Origin: Pseudomonadota bacterium
GTDB taxonomy: Bacteria > Pseudomonadota > Gammaproteobacteria > Steroidobacterales > Steroidobacteraceae
Reading direction: 5' to 3'
Length of the DNA: 64,000 nucleotides
Assembly: GCA_021849615.1 (NCBI GenBank)
Contig: JAJZSQ010000003.1
Location: 1 to 64,000, forward strand
This document shows, piece after piece, positions 26,692 through 36,910 of this stretch. The first letter of the stretch is position 1. The number at the start of each line of letters is the position of its first letter. A program made the position numbers and the translations under genes. The notes beneath the pieces were generated by a model. It was given only the letters and a program-made list of their open reading frames with translations, made no database searches and had not been told where the DNA came from.

Positions 26692-28281
26692 TCAGTGCGA
26701 GCCGTTCATGCGCGCCAGCACGACTTTGCGGAACAGTCGGCATTGCGCGCGGCGGATGTGGCTGGCGTAGCCGAGCCGCCCGTTGGCCAACACCTCGACG
26801 TATCGGCCCGTGTGGCCGAAGGCCGGCCACGGGGGCAGCCCCGGCCCGTTGGGATTGCCGGTCCTGGCGAAATTCGTCCAATAGCGCTCGATCAGCCCCG
26901 AGAGCCGCAGGTCTTGCGCGCCGAAGCGGGCGCCGTCGAACCCGTGGGTCGGAAAATCCCCGAACACGTACGGCAGCTCCGTGGAATGGACCGCGAATGC
27001 GTGGCCCGGCAGCGGATGATCGAACTCATACTCATAGACGGGGTGGCGCGCCGCGACGTGCCAGCGGGCCTCCAGCACCGCTGGACACCTGAAGGGGTCA
27101 TCGGCGAGCAACTGGTTGATCGCGCTGCCGTACTTCGGGTCGCGGCGGCCCTGCCCGCCGTGCGCGAATCCGTAGAGAGCGAGCATCTGCGGTGCCAACG
27201 ATCCGGCCGCACTGCGGATGCTCGCGCGTACGACGCTCAGCGGCAGCGGGAAATTCATCTCCCGGGTGGTCGTGCCGAACAGCAGCGGTACGGGCGCCTC
27301 GTGTCCCGAGGCGAAGCTCATGAGCGGCACACGCCGGATCACCCAGCCGTCGACGTCCGGGAGCGGATACTGCCCGGAACCGCGCGGCAGCGCCGAGAGC
27401 TTGGCGAGCAGCGTCCGGGCCGGCATGCGGCGCAATTGGGCGATTCCGGCGGGCCCCGGCTTTGCACCCAAGGCCGCCACGAGGTGCGCCCCGGCGCGCT
27501 CCGCTTGCGCCAGTGGAGCGACCGGCGGGACGAACGGCGTGCCGCTTTCCTCAATCGCCTTCTGGAACAGTCCGCGCGCGCTCAAGGCCATGAGCAGTCC
27601 GGTGTCGGTGCCACCGGCAGACTGACCGAATACCGTGATGTTGTGCGGATCGCCACCGAAGCGCGCAATGTTTGCGCGCACCCAGCGCAGCGCGAGCATC
27701 TGATCCATCAGGCCATAGTCACCGGAGGCGTGGTGTGCAGACTCGCGGCTGAGCGCCGGATCGGCCAGAAATCCGAAGATGCCGAGCCGGTAATCGAGGG
27801 TGACGAGGATGACGCCGTGCTCGACCAGCGTGCCGAAGTTGTACAGCGGCCGTGTGCCGGTGCCACCGATGTTGGCGCCGCCGTGGATCCAGAACATCAC
27901 CGGCAAGGGCCGCTTCAGCGGCCACCGCGGCACGATCACATTCAGGTACAGGCAGTTCTCGCGGCCCGTGGCCGCAGCGCGCTCGTTCCAGGTGCCGAGC
28001 GGGGGTTGCAGGCAGGGCGCGCCGAAGCGCACTGCGATGCGCATGCCCCGCCAGGGCTTCACCGGCACTGGAGGCTTCCAGCGCAGCGGACCGACGGGCG
28101 GTTCGGCATACGGAATGCCGAGAAATTCAGCTCCTCCGCCGGGTCGCGGCCGACCGCGAAGCAGACCGTCTTCGGTGGACACGAGCGGTGCGCGCAAACC
28201 GACCGCAGCGTGACCGGGTGAGGCGCAGAGCACGCCGTAACTCAGGGCAATGGCCGCGAACATGCGCAGCGGACGCCTCAT
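26692..28281 (-). CDS. Type-B carboxylesterase, secreted
   Basis: GIPYAEPPVGPLRWKPP, ENCLYLNVIVP, VFGQSAGGTDTGLLMAL. Confidence 0.92.
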   Translation of the reverse strand: MRRPLRMFAAIALSYGVLCASPGHAAVGLRAPLVSTEDGLLRGRPRPGGGAEFLGIPYAEPPVGPLRWKPPVPVKPWRGMRIAVRFGAPCLQPPLGTWNERAAATGRENCLYLNVIVPRWPLKRPLPVMFWIHGGANIGGTGTRPLYNFGTLVEHGVILVTLDYRLGIFGFLADPALSRESAHHASGDYGLMDQMLALRWVRANIARFGGDPHNITVFGQSAGGTDTGLLMALSARGLFQKAIEESGTPFVPPVAPLAQAERAGAHLVAALGAKPGPAGIAQLRRMPARTLLAKLSALPRGSGQYPLPDVDGWVIRRVPLMSFASGHEAPVPLLFGTTTREMNFPLPLSVVRASIRSAAGSLAPQMLALYGFAHGGQGRRDPKYGSAINQLLADDPFRCPAVLEARWHVAARHPVYEYEFDHPLPGHAFAVHSTELPYVFGDFPTHGFDGARFGAQDLRLSGLIERYWTNFARTGNPNGPGLPPWPAFGHTGRYVEVLANGRLGYASHIRRAQCRLFRKVVLARMNGSH

Positions 28282-28428
28282 GGTGAAATCCGCCTGGAAC
28301 ATGCGGCGCATGCCGCAGCGCGGCACTATAGCATGCGCACCCGTTGAACCCTGGCGGGTCGTATCGGCGCGCGGGTACGCAGTTCCCGCCCGAAACCAGT
28401 CTCGATCAACGTGCGGCGACTGGCGGTC

Positions 28429-29091
28429 TCAAGAGGCTTCCTCGCCGAAGCGGTAACCGATGCCGACACCGAACAACAGCGGGTCGAGCTGCGCGGCCGA
28501 GATTTTCACACCCCGGTATTTCACGTCCGAGCGGATCATGATCCACTTCAGGTCCATATTGAAATACCAGTGCGGCGCCAGGCGATAGTCGAATCCGGCC
28601 TGCGCGGCCGGACCGACGCTCGTCGAGTCGAGCTGCAGCGACCCGACGGTCGGGACGGTGAGGTGCACAGCGGAGATGAGCGTGAGATTGACGCCGAGGC
28701 CGACATAGGGCTGAAAGGCATCTTCGGGCAGAAAATCGTATTTCAACAGCAGCGTCGGCGGAAGATGTTTGAATGTGCCGAGCACGGTCGGACTGCCGAG
28801 CACGCTGTGCTGCAGCGTGACGGTCTGGGACTGTGGGTAGGTGAGCAGCAGTTCACCGGACCAGTGCGGGGTGAAGAAATACTCGACATCGAGATCCGGG
28901 ATCCATTTGCCGTTGATGCGGATCGCATCGGCGGGAATCCCGAGCGGAAGGTAGGCATCGGAGTGATTTTCAGGATCGAGATAGACGGCCCGCACCCGGA
29001 CTTCCCAGTGACCGTCTTGTGCGCTTGAGGGTCTTGCGGCGAGGGTGAGTATCGCCAACGCCGTGGCGGCGATGAGCATGACTCTGCGCAT
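28429..29091 (-). CDS. OmpW family outer-membrane protein
   Basis: Signal peptide; GHWEVRVRAVYLDPENHSD; LDVEYFFTPHWSGELLLT; LLLKYDFLPEDAFQPYVGLGVNLTL; C-terminal YRFGEEAS region. Confidence 0.9.
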   Translation of the reverse strand: MRRVMLIAATALAILTLAARPSSAQDGHWEVRVRAVYLDPENHSDAYLPLGIPADAIRINGKWIPDLDVEYFFTPHWSGELLLTYPQSQTVTLQHSVLGSPTVLGTFKHLPPTLLLKYDFLPEDAFQPYVGLGVNLTLISAVHLTVPTVGSLQLDSTSVGPAAQAGFDYRLAPHWYFNMDLKWIMIRSDVKYRGVKISAAQLDPLLFGVGIGYRFGEEAS

Positions 29092-29292
29092 GAAGACTCC
29101 TCCTGATGATGCCCTGGAGGAATGATGCGTGTGCGTGGATCGTGCCGGAATACGTGCTACTACGTGCCGAACTTCGGGTTGCACGAGCGATTCTGCCGGC
29201 CGACTGCGCAGCGCCGCAGCCGGGTCGCGCAGTCTTGATGTGCCGCGCGGGTCCTTGCGGCTACCTGGGGCTCTGATCCGGACCGACTGCGG

Positions 29293-32238
29293 TCATCCGA
29301 TGCGGTAATCCATGCTGGCGTAGACCGTCTGGCCGGGCGCGCGATAGATCGACGGATCGTAGTGCGATGGCTGTGTGATCGAGACCGGCGGCGCGGTGCC
29401 GAACAGGTTGTCGACGCCGGCGGTCACGGTCAGTCGGTGCGTGAACCGATAATCGAGGTATACGTCCTGATACAGAGTCGTGCCGAGATGATTGCGGGAG
29501 AGACTGGGGTTACTCGGGTCCGGCTCGGAACACAGACCGAGTGCGGTGTAGCTGTACGGTGTGCCGTCGTAGCGGTCGGTGCAGGCTTCGCTCATCGGGC
29601 CGATGGCCGTGACCTGCCAGCCGGCATCCCAGGGGCCGCGCGTCCATTCGAGCATTGCGGTGCCGCCCCAGCTTGGAATACCGCTCGGGGAGCCCGAGCC
29701 CAGTTCGACGCCGGCGAGCTCCTGCACCGTCATGCCATGGCTCGTCGCAGTCGCGATGGTGTAGTGGTGGGTCCAGGCGAGGTCGCTGCGTACGCTGAAT
29801 CGGCCAATTGCCGTCCGCCACGCATACTGCAGTCCGCCGGTCAGCCAGTCGGTGAAGATACTCTGGTCGTTGGTCGCCTGAGTCGAAATGACCAGCAGTT
29901 GCCCGTCTGGTGCGCGGTCGATGCCCGCGCAGGACGATGCACTGCCGAGGTCGTAGCAGTCGAGCAACGTCTGTTGTGCGCTGAGGCGGCCGATCGCGTG
30001 GTTGATCCTGATGCGGTAGTACGCGACGTTCAACGACAACCCCGGCACGGACCGGGGCGTCCATTTGGCGCTGAGCCAGGCGTTCTCGCTGCGTTCGGCC
30101 TGTAAGGCGGGATTGCCGACCTTCAAGTTCTGCACCTGGTTGTTCGTCTGGATGTAGCCGGCGGGGATGCCCGCTGCGGTGCATGCCGCTGCAACGGCTG
30201 GTGCGACCACCCCCGCACCGTAGTTGTTGCAGGGGTCGCTGATCGTGGCGGCGGCGCCGGGCATGGATTGTCCGAGCTCACGCAGATCCGGCGTGCGAAA
30301 TCCCTGTGTCCAACCGGCTTGCAACGTCAGATCGGCGCGGGCATCGAAGGTGAGAGTGGCTTCGGCGACATGGCCGGTGCCCGTATCCGAATAGCGGTAG
30401 ACACGCATGCCGGCACCGAGTGTGAGGGCGTGAACGCCGCCGATGATCGGGACGATGCTCTGGGCCCACAGGGCATTGCCCGTGTAACCGCCGATGTAAG
30501 CCGGGACCTGCAGCATCGGCACGGCGCTGTCGATCCCCTGGCTCGCCGCCGGATCGGGCGTGAAATCTCCGTGCCGCGCCAGATACTGGTAGCCGACGCC
30601 GAGGGCGAGCGGACCGCCCGGCAGGTCAAGAAGCCTGCGCTCAGCGAGCTTTACGTTCAGCGTCTGGAGCGAATTGGCGATCTGATTGTGTTCGGGAAGG
30701 CCAATGAACTGGAGCATTGCCGCGGTCATGCCGCCTGGTCCGCCGAAAAGGTTCAGGGGCGTGCACTGTGGTACCGCAGCGCAGACCGTCGGGCTGGCGA
30801 GTGCGAGGGCGAGATTGTTCAGGTTGATCCGCCCCTGATTCTGGTTGTCGACGCGACTGGACGACCAGAGATACTGAATATGCCAGCGCCAGGGTGAGCG
30901 CTCGCCACGCCCCAGACTGCCGGTGAGCGAGACGGTGGCGCGGTAGGTGTCGGACCGGTCGTGAAACACGACCGGTCCGAGTCCGGTAAATCGTTGCGAC
31001 AGGGTGAGCAGGTTGGCGTTGGCACCGCTCGCGTCGAGTGCCATTGCGAACGGGTTGTACGGCTGGTTCGCGCTGACGGAGATCGGCAGGCCGGAAGTGC
31101 CGAGGGTGATCGTGCTCGGGGCTCCGGACTGGCTCGCGGTGCGCCGGCCGACGAACACGCTCGCATCAGCCCGCACGCCGCCGCCGAGGTCATGGAAGCC
31201 GCTGACGTAAAAGCCCCACTGCTTCAAGGGCATGATCAGATCGTTGTAGGGCAGGGTGTTGAACGCCTGGCTGGCGCTGAACGGCACGTAGCCGCCGCTG
31301 GCAGCAGGTGAGGCCGTCAGGTTACACAGACGCGAGCCGGTGCTCTGCACCGGGCAGAGGCTCGAGTTCGCGTAAGGACCGCTGGTCGGCACAAACGTGA
31401 ATTGTCCATACGGCGTGATGGGGCTCTCGCGGGTGGTGCCGGTGCCTGCCAGGGGTGCGCCGGTGAGCTTGCGTGCCGCGCTCGAGACACCGTTCTGGTC
31501 CGACCAGCTGAGCAGTGCCATCAGCCCTGAGGACGTGTCGCGCCGGCCGAGCGCCAGACTCGCCCAGGTGCGCTGCCCATCCCAGTGGCCGTTGCCGTGC
31601 GACATACCCGTGCCGGCTGAGGTCATGACGCCGTTGAACGAGGGTACGGTGATGATGTTGACCACGCCGGCGATCGCGCCGTCGCCGTACGCGACCGAGC
31701 CGCGGGCCGGATAGACCTCGATCTTCTGGATCAGCGCCACCGGAAAGGTCGACAGATCCGTGTCGCCTTGAAACCCCTGGATCCAGCGTTGCCCATTGAC
31801 GAGGATCACCACCCGCGAGTTGGTCAGATCGAACAGATCTGCGCTCTGTTCCCCGCCGTTGGTGAACTTGCTCGTCTTGCCCGTGCCGAGCCCGTTGGAG
31901 CTGCCGAACAGCGGCATCAGTCGCAGTGCCTGCCCGAGGTTCTCCACGCCGAGGTTGTGCAGTGCCGTGGCCGTGAGCACCTTCACGGGCGCATGTGTCT
32001 GCAGTCCGAGTACCGACGGCTGGCGAGCCTCGATCAGGACCGGGCCGATCTGCGCGGCGGCCGGTCCCTGCTGCGTGGCAGCCGCGGCGTGGTGCGAGAG
32101 AAGCGCGACGCATAGTGCCAGGAGTGATCGACGCCACCTCGCGGGTCTGTGACGCTTCGGGACCGCCCCATGGGCCGGTATGCCCATAGGAGAAGCAGCT
32201 GCAGCGGACGGCACAGCGCCGAGTGGATGGGGCATCAA
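29293..32238 (-). CDS. TonB-dependent receptor
   Basis: Plug domain ENLGQALRLMPLF..NSRVVILVNGQRW..IEVYPARGSVAYGDGAIAGVVNIIT; barrel C-terminus YRAPGQTVYASMDYRIG. Confidence 0.92.
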   Translation of the reverse strand: MMPHPLGAVPSAAAASPMGIPAHGAVPKRHRPARWRRSLLALCVALLSHHAAAATQQGPAAAQIGPVLIEARQPSVLGLQTHAPVKVLTATALHNLGVENLGQALRLMPLFGSSNGLGTGKTSKFTNGGEQSADLFDLTNSRVVILVNGQRWIQGFQGDTDLSTFPVALIQKIEVYPARGSVAYGDGAIAGVVNIITVPSFNGVMTSAGTGMSHGNGHWDGQRTWASLALGRRDTSSGLMALLSWSDQNGVSSAARKLTGAPLAGTGTTRESPITPYGQFTFVPTSGPYANSSLCPVQSTGSRLCNLTASPAASGGYVPFSASQAFNTLPYNDLIMPLKQWGFYVSGFHDLGGGVRADASVFVGRRTASQSGAPSTITLGTSGLPISVSANQPYNPFAMALDASGANANLLTLSQRFTGLGPVVFHDRSDTYRATVSLTGSLGRGERSPWRWHIQYLWSSSRVDNQNQGRINLNNLALALASPTVCAAVPQCTPLNLFGGPGGMTAAMLQFIGLPEHNQIANSLQTLNVKLAERRLLDLPGGPLALGVGYQYLARHGDFTPDPAASQGIDSAVPMLQVPAYIGGYTGNALWAQSIVPIIGGVHALTLGAGMRVYRYSDTGTGHVAEATLTFDARADLTLQAGWTQGFRTPDLRELGQSMPGAAATISDPCNNYGAGVVAPAVAAACTAAGIPAGYIQTNNQVQNLKVGNPALQAERSENAWLSAKWTPRSVPGLSLNVAYYRIRINHAIGRLSAQQTLLDCYDLGSASSCAGIDRAPDGQLLVISTQATNDQSIFTDWLTGGLQYAWRTAIGRFSVRSDLAWTHHYTIATATSHGMTVQELAGVELGSGSPSGIPSWGGTAMLEWTRGPWDAGWQVTAIGPMSEACTDRYDGTPYSYTALGLCSEPDPSNPSLSRNHLGTTLYQDVYLDYRFTHRLTVTAGVDNLFGTAPPVSITQPSHYDPSIYRAPGQTVYASMDYRIG

Positions 32239-32375
32239 ATTCTCCCTGCAAGGCGGACGCTGCGCCGGCGATCAGCAGTGCGCGGCAGCGATTTCTTGGA
32301 GTGCGGGCGAACGAGCCCCGCGCATGCGCCGTAACGGGCATCACTGTGAAGAAGTGTAAAGAGCCACCGGGCTCT

Positions 32376-32393
32376 ACTACCAGGGATCGTAGT
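32376..32393. promoter_or_regulatory. Putative BlaI/MecI-family operator dyad
   Basis: ACTAC-CAGGGATC-GTAGT (perfect 5-bp half-sites, 8-nt spacer; outer T's give TACTAC..GTAGTT) between the divergent TonB receptor and BlaI-like genes. Confidence 0.45.
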
Positions 32394-32465
32394 TGCACGC
32401 CGGGCCGGCAGTGCAACCCGGGCATTGCAGACTGGACGGGAACTTGCGAGGCTTCGGCTGCGGCG

Positions 32466-32897
32466 ATGGGTCGCAGCGGTACGGGGGCCGGGGTACGCGT
32501 GGACGATCGGGTCGAACTGGGGCCACTCGAGCGTCGGGTGCTCGCCGTGCTCTGGGAGCGGGGGCGGGCCGCAACGGTGCGCCATGTGCATGCGTCCTTC
32601 CCGCAACTGGCGTACACGACCCTCATGACGACGCTCGATCGTCTGTACCGCAAGGGGGTGCTGCGCCGCTGCCGGCTCGGGCGGGCCTTCGGATACGAAC
32701 CGCGGTGCACGCGCGATGAATGGCTCGGTCAGAGGATGTCCGGGCAGGTCATCGATCTGCTCGGGGCCTGCCGCGACAGTTCGATGCTGCTCTCCACGCT
32801 GGTGCAGGCCGTCGGCCACGCCGACGCCGAACTGCTCGATGAACTCGAGGCGCTGGTGCACGCCGAGCGGCAGCGGCTGCGGGGAGCGGGCCGATGA
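32466..32897 (+). CDS. BlaI/MecI/CopY family transcriptional repressor
   Basis: LGPLERRVLAVLWERGRAATVRHVHASFPQLAYTTLMTTLDRLYRKGVLRRCRLGRAFGYEP winged helix. Exact start uncertain. Confidence 0.88.
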   Translation: MGRSGTGAGVRVDDRVELGPLERRVLAVLWERGRAATVRHVHASFPQLAYTTLMTTLDRLYRKGVLRRCRLGRAFGYEPRCTRDEWLGQRMSGQVIDLLGACRDSSMLLSTLVQAVGHADAELLDELEALVHAERQRLRGAGR

Positions 32898-33832
32898 GTT
32901 TTCCGACCACCCTCGTGCTGGTGCTCCTGGCGAGCTACGGTTTGTGCAATCTGCTGCTGTCGGTGGCCGTGGGCGCGCTCTGGCGGGCAGGGGGATTTTT
33001 GCCGCTGAAGCGCGCCGATGCGCTGCTCGCCCTGCGGTTGCTGCCGGCGGCGGGCTCGGCGCTTGCGGTGCTCACCGTCGTGCTGCCGGCATTTCTTCTC
33101 TATGAGCCGGCGCACGCCGACGATAAGCCCGGAGCGCTACTGGTGGTGGCGGCGGGACTGGCGTTGCTCGTGATTTTTGACGGAATCCGGCGGGCCGCTC
33201 GGGCCGCCCGGGCCGCTAGCGCCCTGGTGCGCAGCGCCCCGTCGCTGCGGACCGAGGCGTTCGAAGATGGCGCGCAGGTCAGCCTGGTGAACCTGTCCGA
33301 GCCGGTGGTGGCGGTGGTCGGCGGCTGGCGGCAGCGCATCGTGGCGGCGCACTGCGTGGCGGCGGCCTGCGACGGCGAGGAGTTCCGGCAGGTCGTGGCG
33401 CACGAGACGGCGCACATCGATGCCCGGGACAACCTGAAGCTGCTCGCGTTGCTCGCCGTGCCGGACGTGCTTGCCTGGATGCCCGCAGGCCGGGCCTTGA
33501 ATGCCCAGTGGCAGGCGGCCGCCGAGATCGAGGCCGATGAGCGCGCGAGCGGTGCCGATCCGCACAAGCGCGTCGCGCTGGCGTCCGCGCTGATCAAGGT
33601 GGCGCGCCTGGCGATCGCCGGTCCGCGCTCGGCACGCGGCGCGCACGCTGACGGACCCGGCGACGGACTCGAACAGCGGATCAAGCGCCTGCTGGCGCCG
33701 CCTGCGGGCGGTGCCCCGGCGTTCCCCGGCCGGCGCATTGCGACCTCCGCGCTGCTGGTGCCGCTGCTCGCCGTGCCGCTCTACGCCTTCGTCCACCGGG
33801 TCATCGAGTTCCTGGTCGCCTTCGGCCGCTGA
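32894..33832 (+). CDS. M56/BlaR1-type membrane metallopeptidase lacking a C-terminal sensor domain
   Basis: TM helices plus VVAHETAHIDARDNLK (HExxH); ATGA overlap with the BlaI-like gene; ends shortly after the last TM-like segment. Confidence 0.83.
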   Translation: MSFPTTLVLVLLASYGLCNLLLSVAVGALWRAGGFLPLKRADALLALRLLPAAGSALAVLTVVLPAFLLYEPAHADDKPGALLVVAAGLALLVIFDGIRRAARAARAASALVRSAPSLRTEAFEDGAQVSLVNLSEPVVAVVGGWRQRIVAAHCVAAACDGEEFRQVVAHETAHIDARDNLKLLALLAVPDVLAWMPAGRALNAQWQAAAEIEADERASGADPHKRVALASALIKVARLAIAGPRSARGAHADGPGDGLEQRIKRLLAPPAGGAPAFPGRRIATSALLVPLLAVPLYAFVHRVIEFLVAFGR

Positions 33833-33842
33833 GCGGCCGAAG
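33820..33842 (+). terminator. Hairpin whose loop is the stop codon of the M56 peptidase gene
   Basis: CTTCGGCCGC-TGA-GCGGCCGAAG, 10 perfect bp, 3-nt loop = TGA stop. Confidence 0.55.
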
Positions 33843-33970
33843 AGGGCAGCCGGTCATCGGCCTGTCATTTATCGTCAGTACCCTCGCGCAGCGCCAGTTG
33901 TTCCCGCGCACCGCGGCTGCCCCGCCGCAGGCCGGGTGCGGCGGCTCGTTCCTACTGGAGAGACGACACA

Positions 33971-36874
33971 ATGCCAGAGACGAAGATCACGATGCCCCGC
34001 AGCCGAACCGGGCTGCTCGGGGTCCTGCTGGGCCTGAGTCTGCCGGCCCTGGCGGCGGCGGGTGCGGGAAGTCCGCGCGATTTCGTGGCGGCACCGGTGA
34101 CCGTGACGGCGGCCAACCGCGCCCACTACATCGGGGTGCTGCCGACCTGGCGTCGCGTGTCACCGGTGGGTACACTGGTCAGCACGCCGAATTTCCCCAC
34201 CAAGGTGCTGCGCACCGGCGCACACGTGCTGGTGCTCGCCAACGGCTCGACACCCTTTCAGACCGTCACGTGGTACAGCCCGCAGCTGCGCCGCGAGGCA
34301 CGCCTTGCCGCGTTCTCGGCCGCCGCGCCGCACCAGCCTACCGTGCAGGCATTCGGAGGCGGTACGGCCATCGCGGTCGACCCCCGGCATGCCGGCGCGG
34401 GCGGCACCGTCTACAGCACGAACGAGCCGGCGAAAACCCGTGCGGCGCAGGCGCTCGCGGCCGAACGGGCGGAGCGCAATCCGCACCCGGTCGCCACCTC
34501 GGTCATCTCGCATCGGGACCTGTTTCAGGGGCTGGCCGCAGGCGCCCACGGCATCGTGTACGCCACCGGTGGGGCCTCCGACCGGGTGCTGGCGCTGCAG
34601 TTGCATCACGGCGCAGTGCGCGTGGTGCGCGAATATCCGCTGCAGTGGCAGGCGTTTCCGCACACGCAGTATCCGTACACCTACCAGGGCGATCACAGCC
34701 GCAAGCCCTACCTCTTCTATCCGGACTCCGTGGCCGTCGGGCCACACGGTGCGCATCTGTATGTGACCGGCATGCTCGCCAACAGCCTGGCGCGGATCGA
34801 CCTGCGCACCGGCCAGACCCGCTACGTCAACGTGGGGCCGTATCCGTTCGAAGTCGTGCTGGCCGATGGCGGGCGACGCCTCGCGGTGAGCAACTGGGCT
34901 GGAAGCGGCGTGACGATTCTCAGCCGGCGCACCCTGAAGGTGCTCGGTGTGGTGCCGACCGGCCCGAAGGTCGGCCCGCACACCGTGGCCGCCGGGGTGC
35001 ATCCGACCGCCATGGCGGCGGTTCCCGGCGGACCCGAGGTATGGGTCGCCAATGCGAACGATGACCAGATCGTCGAGGTCAATGCCCGCACGCTGCGCGC
35101 CGACCGCGCCATCAACGACGGCCCCTATGCGGGCGCACCGCCCGGCAGCTATCCCGATGCGCTGGCGGTGGGGGGCGGCAGACTGTTCGTCGCCAATGCT
35201 GGCAACGATGACGTTGCGGTGTATGAACTCGCCACCGGTCGGCGGCTCGGGCTCATCCCGACCGGCTGGTATCCGAGCGCACTGAGCATCTCGCACCAGA
35301 CGCTCTACGTGGTCGCCGCGAAGGGGTTCGGGACCGGACCGAACCTGCAGTGGCAGTACATCGGCAACATGATGCACGGTCTGCTGCAGAAAGTGCCTCT
35401 GCAGGGTCTCTCGCGCCACCTCGGGGCGTGGACGCACGCGAGTCTCTCGAACGACGGCTTTCTGCCGGCGCAGCGCGCCGCGCTCGCACAGAGCAATGCG
35501 CATGCGGCGGCGTTCGTGCGCCGCCACATCCACTACGTCGTGTTCATCCTGCGCGAGAACAAGACGTTCGATGAGGATATGGGCGAGTATCGGCCCGCCG
35601 GCGCCTGGGCCAACGCCCATTTCAATCTGTACGGGCCGAAGGAGCTGCCGAACCTGTACCGGCTGGCGTCCCATGACGTGCTGTTTGCCAACTTCATGGC
35701 GGACGGGGAAGTCACTGCGCAGGGACATCAGTGGACGGACGGTGCGTCGGATTCGGACGTGGTGCAGCGGCTCTGGCCCGAGTACTACTCCAACCGTGGC
35801 CTGATCTGGAACGCCGGTCCCGGCGGCACCGGGGCGCTGAGCCCCAAGGCGCGCGCCAGCCACGATGCGCTGGAGTACGCCCACCGGCAGCTCGGCGCGT
35901 TCGCCAATCCCTGGATCAGCTATCCGCAGCGGCTGTATCTGTTCAACAACCTGCTCGCGCATCACGTGTCGTTCGAGGACTTCGGGGAGAACCTCTCGCG
36001 CGCCCGCGACGGGGTGATCCGCCGCGCCATGCTCGCGCATGTCGATGAGACCTACCCGGGGTGGGATCGGATGATCCGCGACACCGAGCGGGTCTCCACC
36101 GCGATCGGCTGGCTCAAGGCGCATCCGGGCAAGGCGTTCCCGCACTTTGTGTTCATCTGGATTCCGGACGATCACACGGCGGGGGCGAGTCCGTGCTACT
36201 ACAGTCCGCCGTATTACGTGGCCGACAACGATCACGCCACGGCGCAGCTGCTGCACTACCTGTCTGGAACGCCCCAGTGGCGGCACATGGCCGTCTTCCT
36301 CACCGAGGATGATGCGCAGAGTGGCGCTGATCATATCAATGCGCACCGGACGCTCGCCCTGGCGATCGGTCCCTGGGTCAAGTCCGGTGACCTCGATACG
36401 CACCCGCTCTCTCAGGTGAACATCGTGCGCACCATCGAGACCGCCTTCGGCCTGCCGCCGATGTCGCAGTGGGATGCCAATGCCCAGGTGCTTTCCGGCA
36501 TCTGGGCGAGTTCGCCCCGCGAGGAGACCGTGCCGGTGCTGCCGATGCAGGTGCCGGTCCAGTTCAATGCCGGCAAGTGCAGCAATGAGCTGCTCCTGCG
36601 CCGCGAGGCGGGTGCGGCGGGGCACGCGTTGAGCACCACGTGGCTGCAGCGCCATACGAACCCGCGCGGACATGGCATCTCGCTCACGGCGAGCGAACGC
36701 TATACGCCGACGTCCATTCTGACCGTGGAAGGACCTGAGCAGATGCGTCAGGAGTGGATCGCGAGCAAGGGCGCACGCAGCTATAGTGCGTTCGAGCGGT
36801 ATCTGCGCGCCTATGCGGCTCGACGCGGCAACACGCTGGCGACCTACGAGGCCAACGACGGCGAAGTTCACTGA
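33971..36874 (+). CDS. Bifunctional YncE-like beta-propeller / alkaline-phosphatase-superfamily phosphoesterase
   Basis: YVTN-type repeats (VAVGPHGAHLYVTGML, EVWVANANDDQIVEVN), then VVFILRENKTFDEDMGEY and FLTEDDAQSGADHINAHRTLALAIGPWVK. Confidence 0.88.
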   Translation: MPETKITMPRSRTGLLGVLLGLSLPALAAAGAGSPRDFVAAPVTVTAANRAHYIGVLPTWRRVSPVGTLVSTPNFPTKVLRTGAHVLVLANGSTPFQTVTWYSPQLRREARLAAFSAAAPHQPTVQAFGGGTAIAVDPRHAGAGGTVYSTNEPAKTRAAQALAAERAERNPHPVATSVISHRDLFQGLAAGAHGIVYATGGASDRVLALQLHHGAVRVVREYPLQWQAFPHTQYPYTYQGDHSRKPYLFYPDSVAVGPHGAHLYVTGMLANSLARIDLRTGQTRYVNVGPYPFEVVLADGGRRLAVSNWAGSGVTILSRRTLKVLGVVPTGPKVGPHTVAAGVHPTAMAAVPGGPEVWVANANDDQIVEVNARTLRADRAINDGPYAGAPPGSYPDALAVGGGRLFVANAGNDDVAVYELATGRRLGLIPTGWYPSALSISHQTLYVVAAKGFGTGPNLQWQYIGNMMHGLLQKVPLQGLSRHLGAWTHASLSNDGFLPAQRAALAQSNAHAAAFVRRHIHYVVFILRENKTFDEDMGEYRPAGAWANAHFNLYGPKELPNLYRLASHDVLFANFMADGEVTAQGHQWTDGASDSDVVQRLWPEYYSNRGLIWNAGPGGTGALSPKARASHDALEYAHRQLGAFANPWISYPQRLYLFNNLLAHHVSFEDFGENLSRARDGVIRRAMLAHVDETYPGWDRMIRDTERVSTAIGWLKAHPGKAFPHFVFIWIPDDHTAGASPCYYSPPYYVADNDHATAQLLHYLSGTPQWRHMAVFLTEDDAQSGADHINAHRTLALAIGPWVKSGDLDTHPLSQVNIVRTIETAFGLPPMSQWDANAQVLSGIWASSPREETVPVLPMQVPVQFNAGKCSNELLLRREAGAAGHALSTTWLQRHTNPRGHGISLTASERYTPTSILTVEGPEQMRQEWIASKGARSYSAFERYLRAYAARRGNTLATYEANDGEVH

Positions 36875-36879
36875 GCCGA

Positions 36880-36910
36880 CCGCACCCCGGGGCACAACCC
36901 CGGGGTGCGG
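36880..36910 (+). terminator. Strong hairpin after phosphoesterase gene
   Basis: CCGCACCCCGGGG-CACAA-CCCCGGGGTGCGG, 13 perfect bp, starts 6 nt after the stop. Confidence 0.7.
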
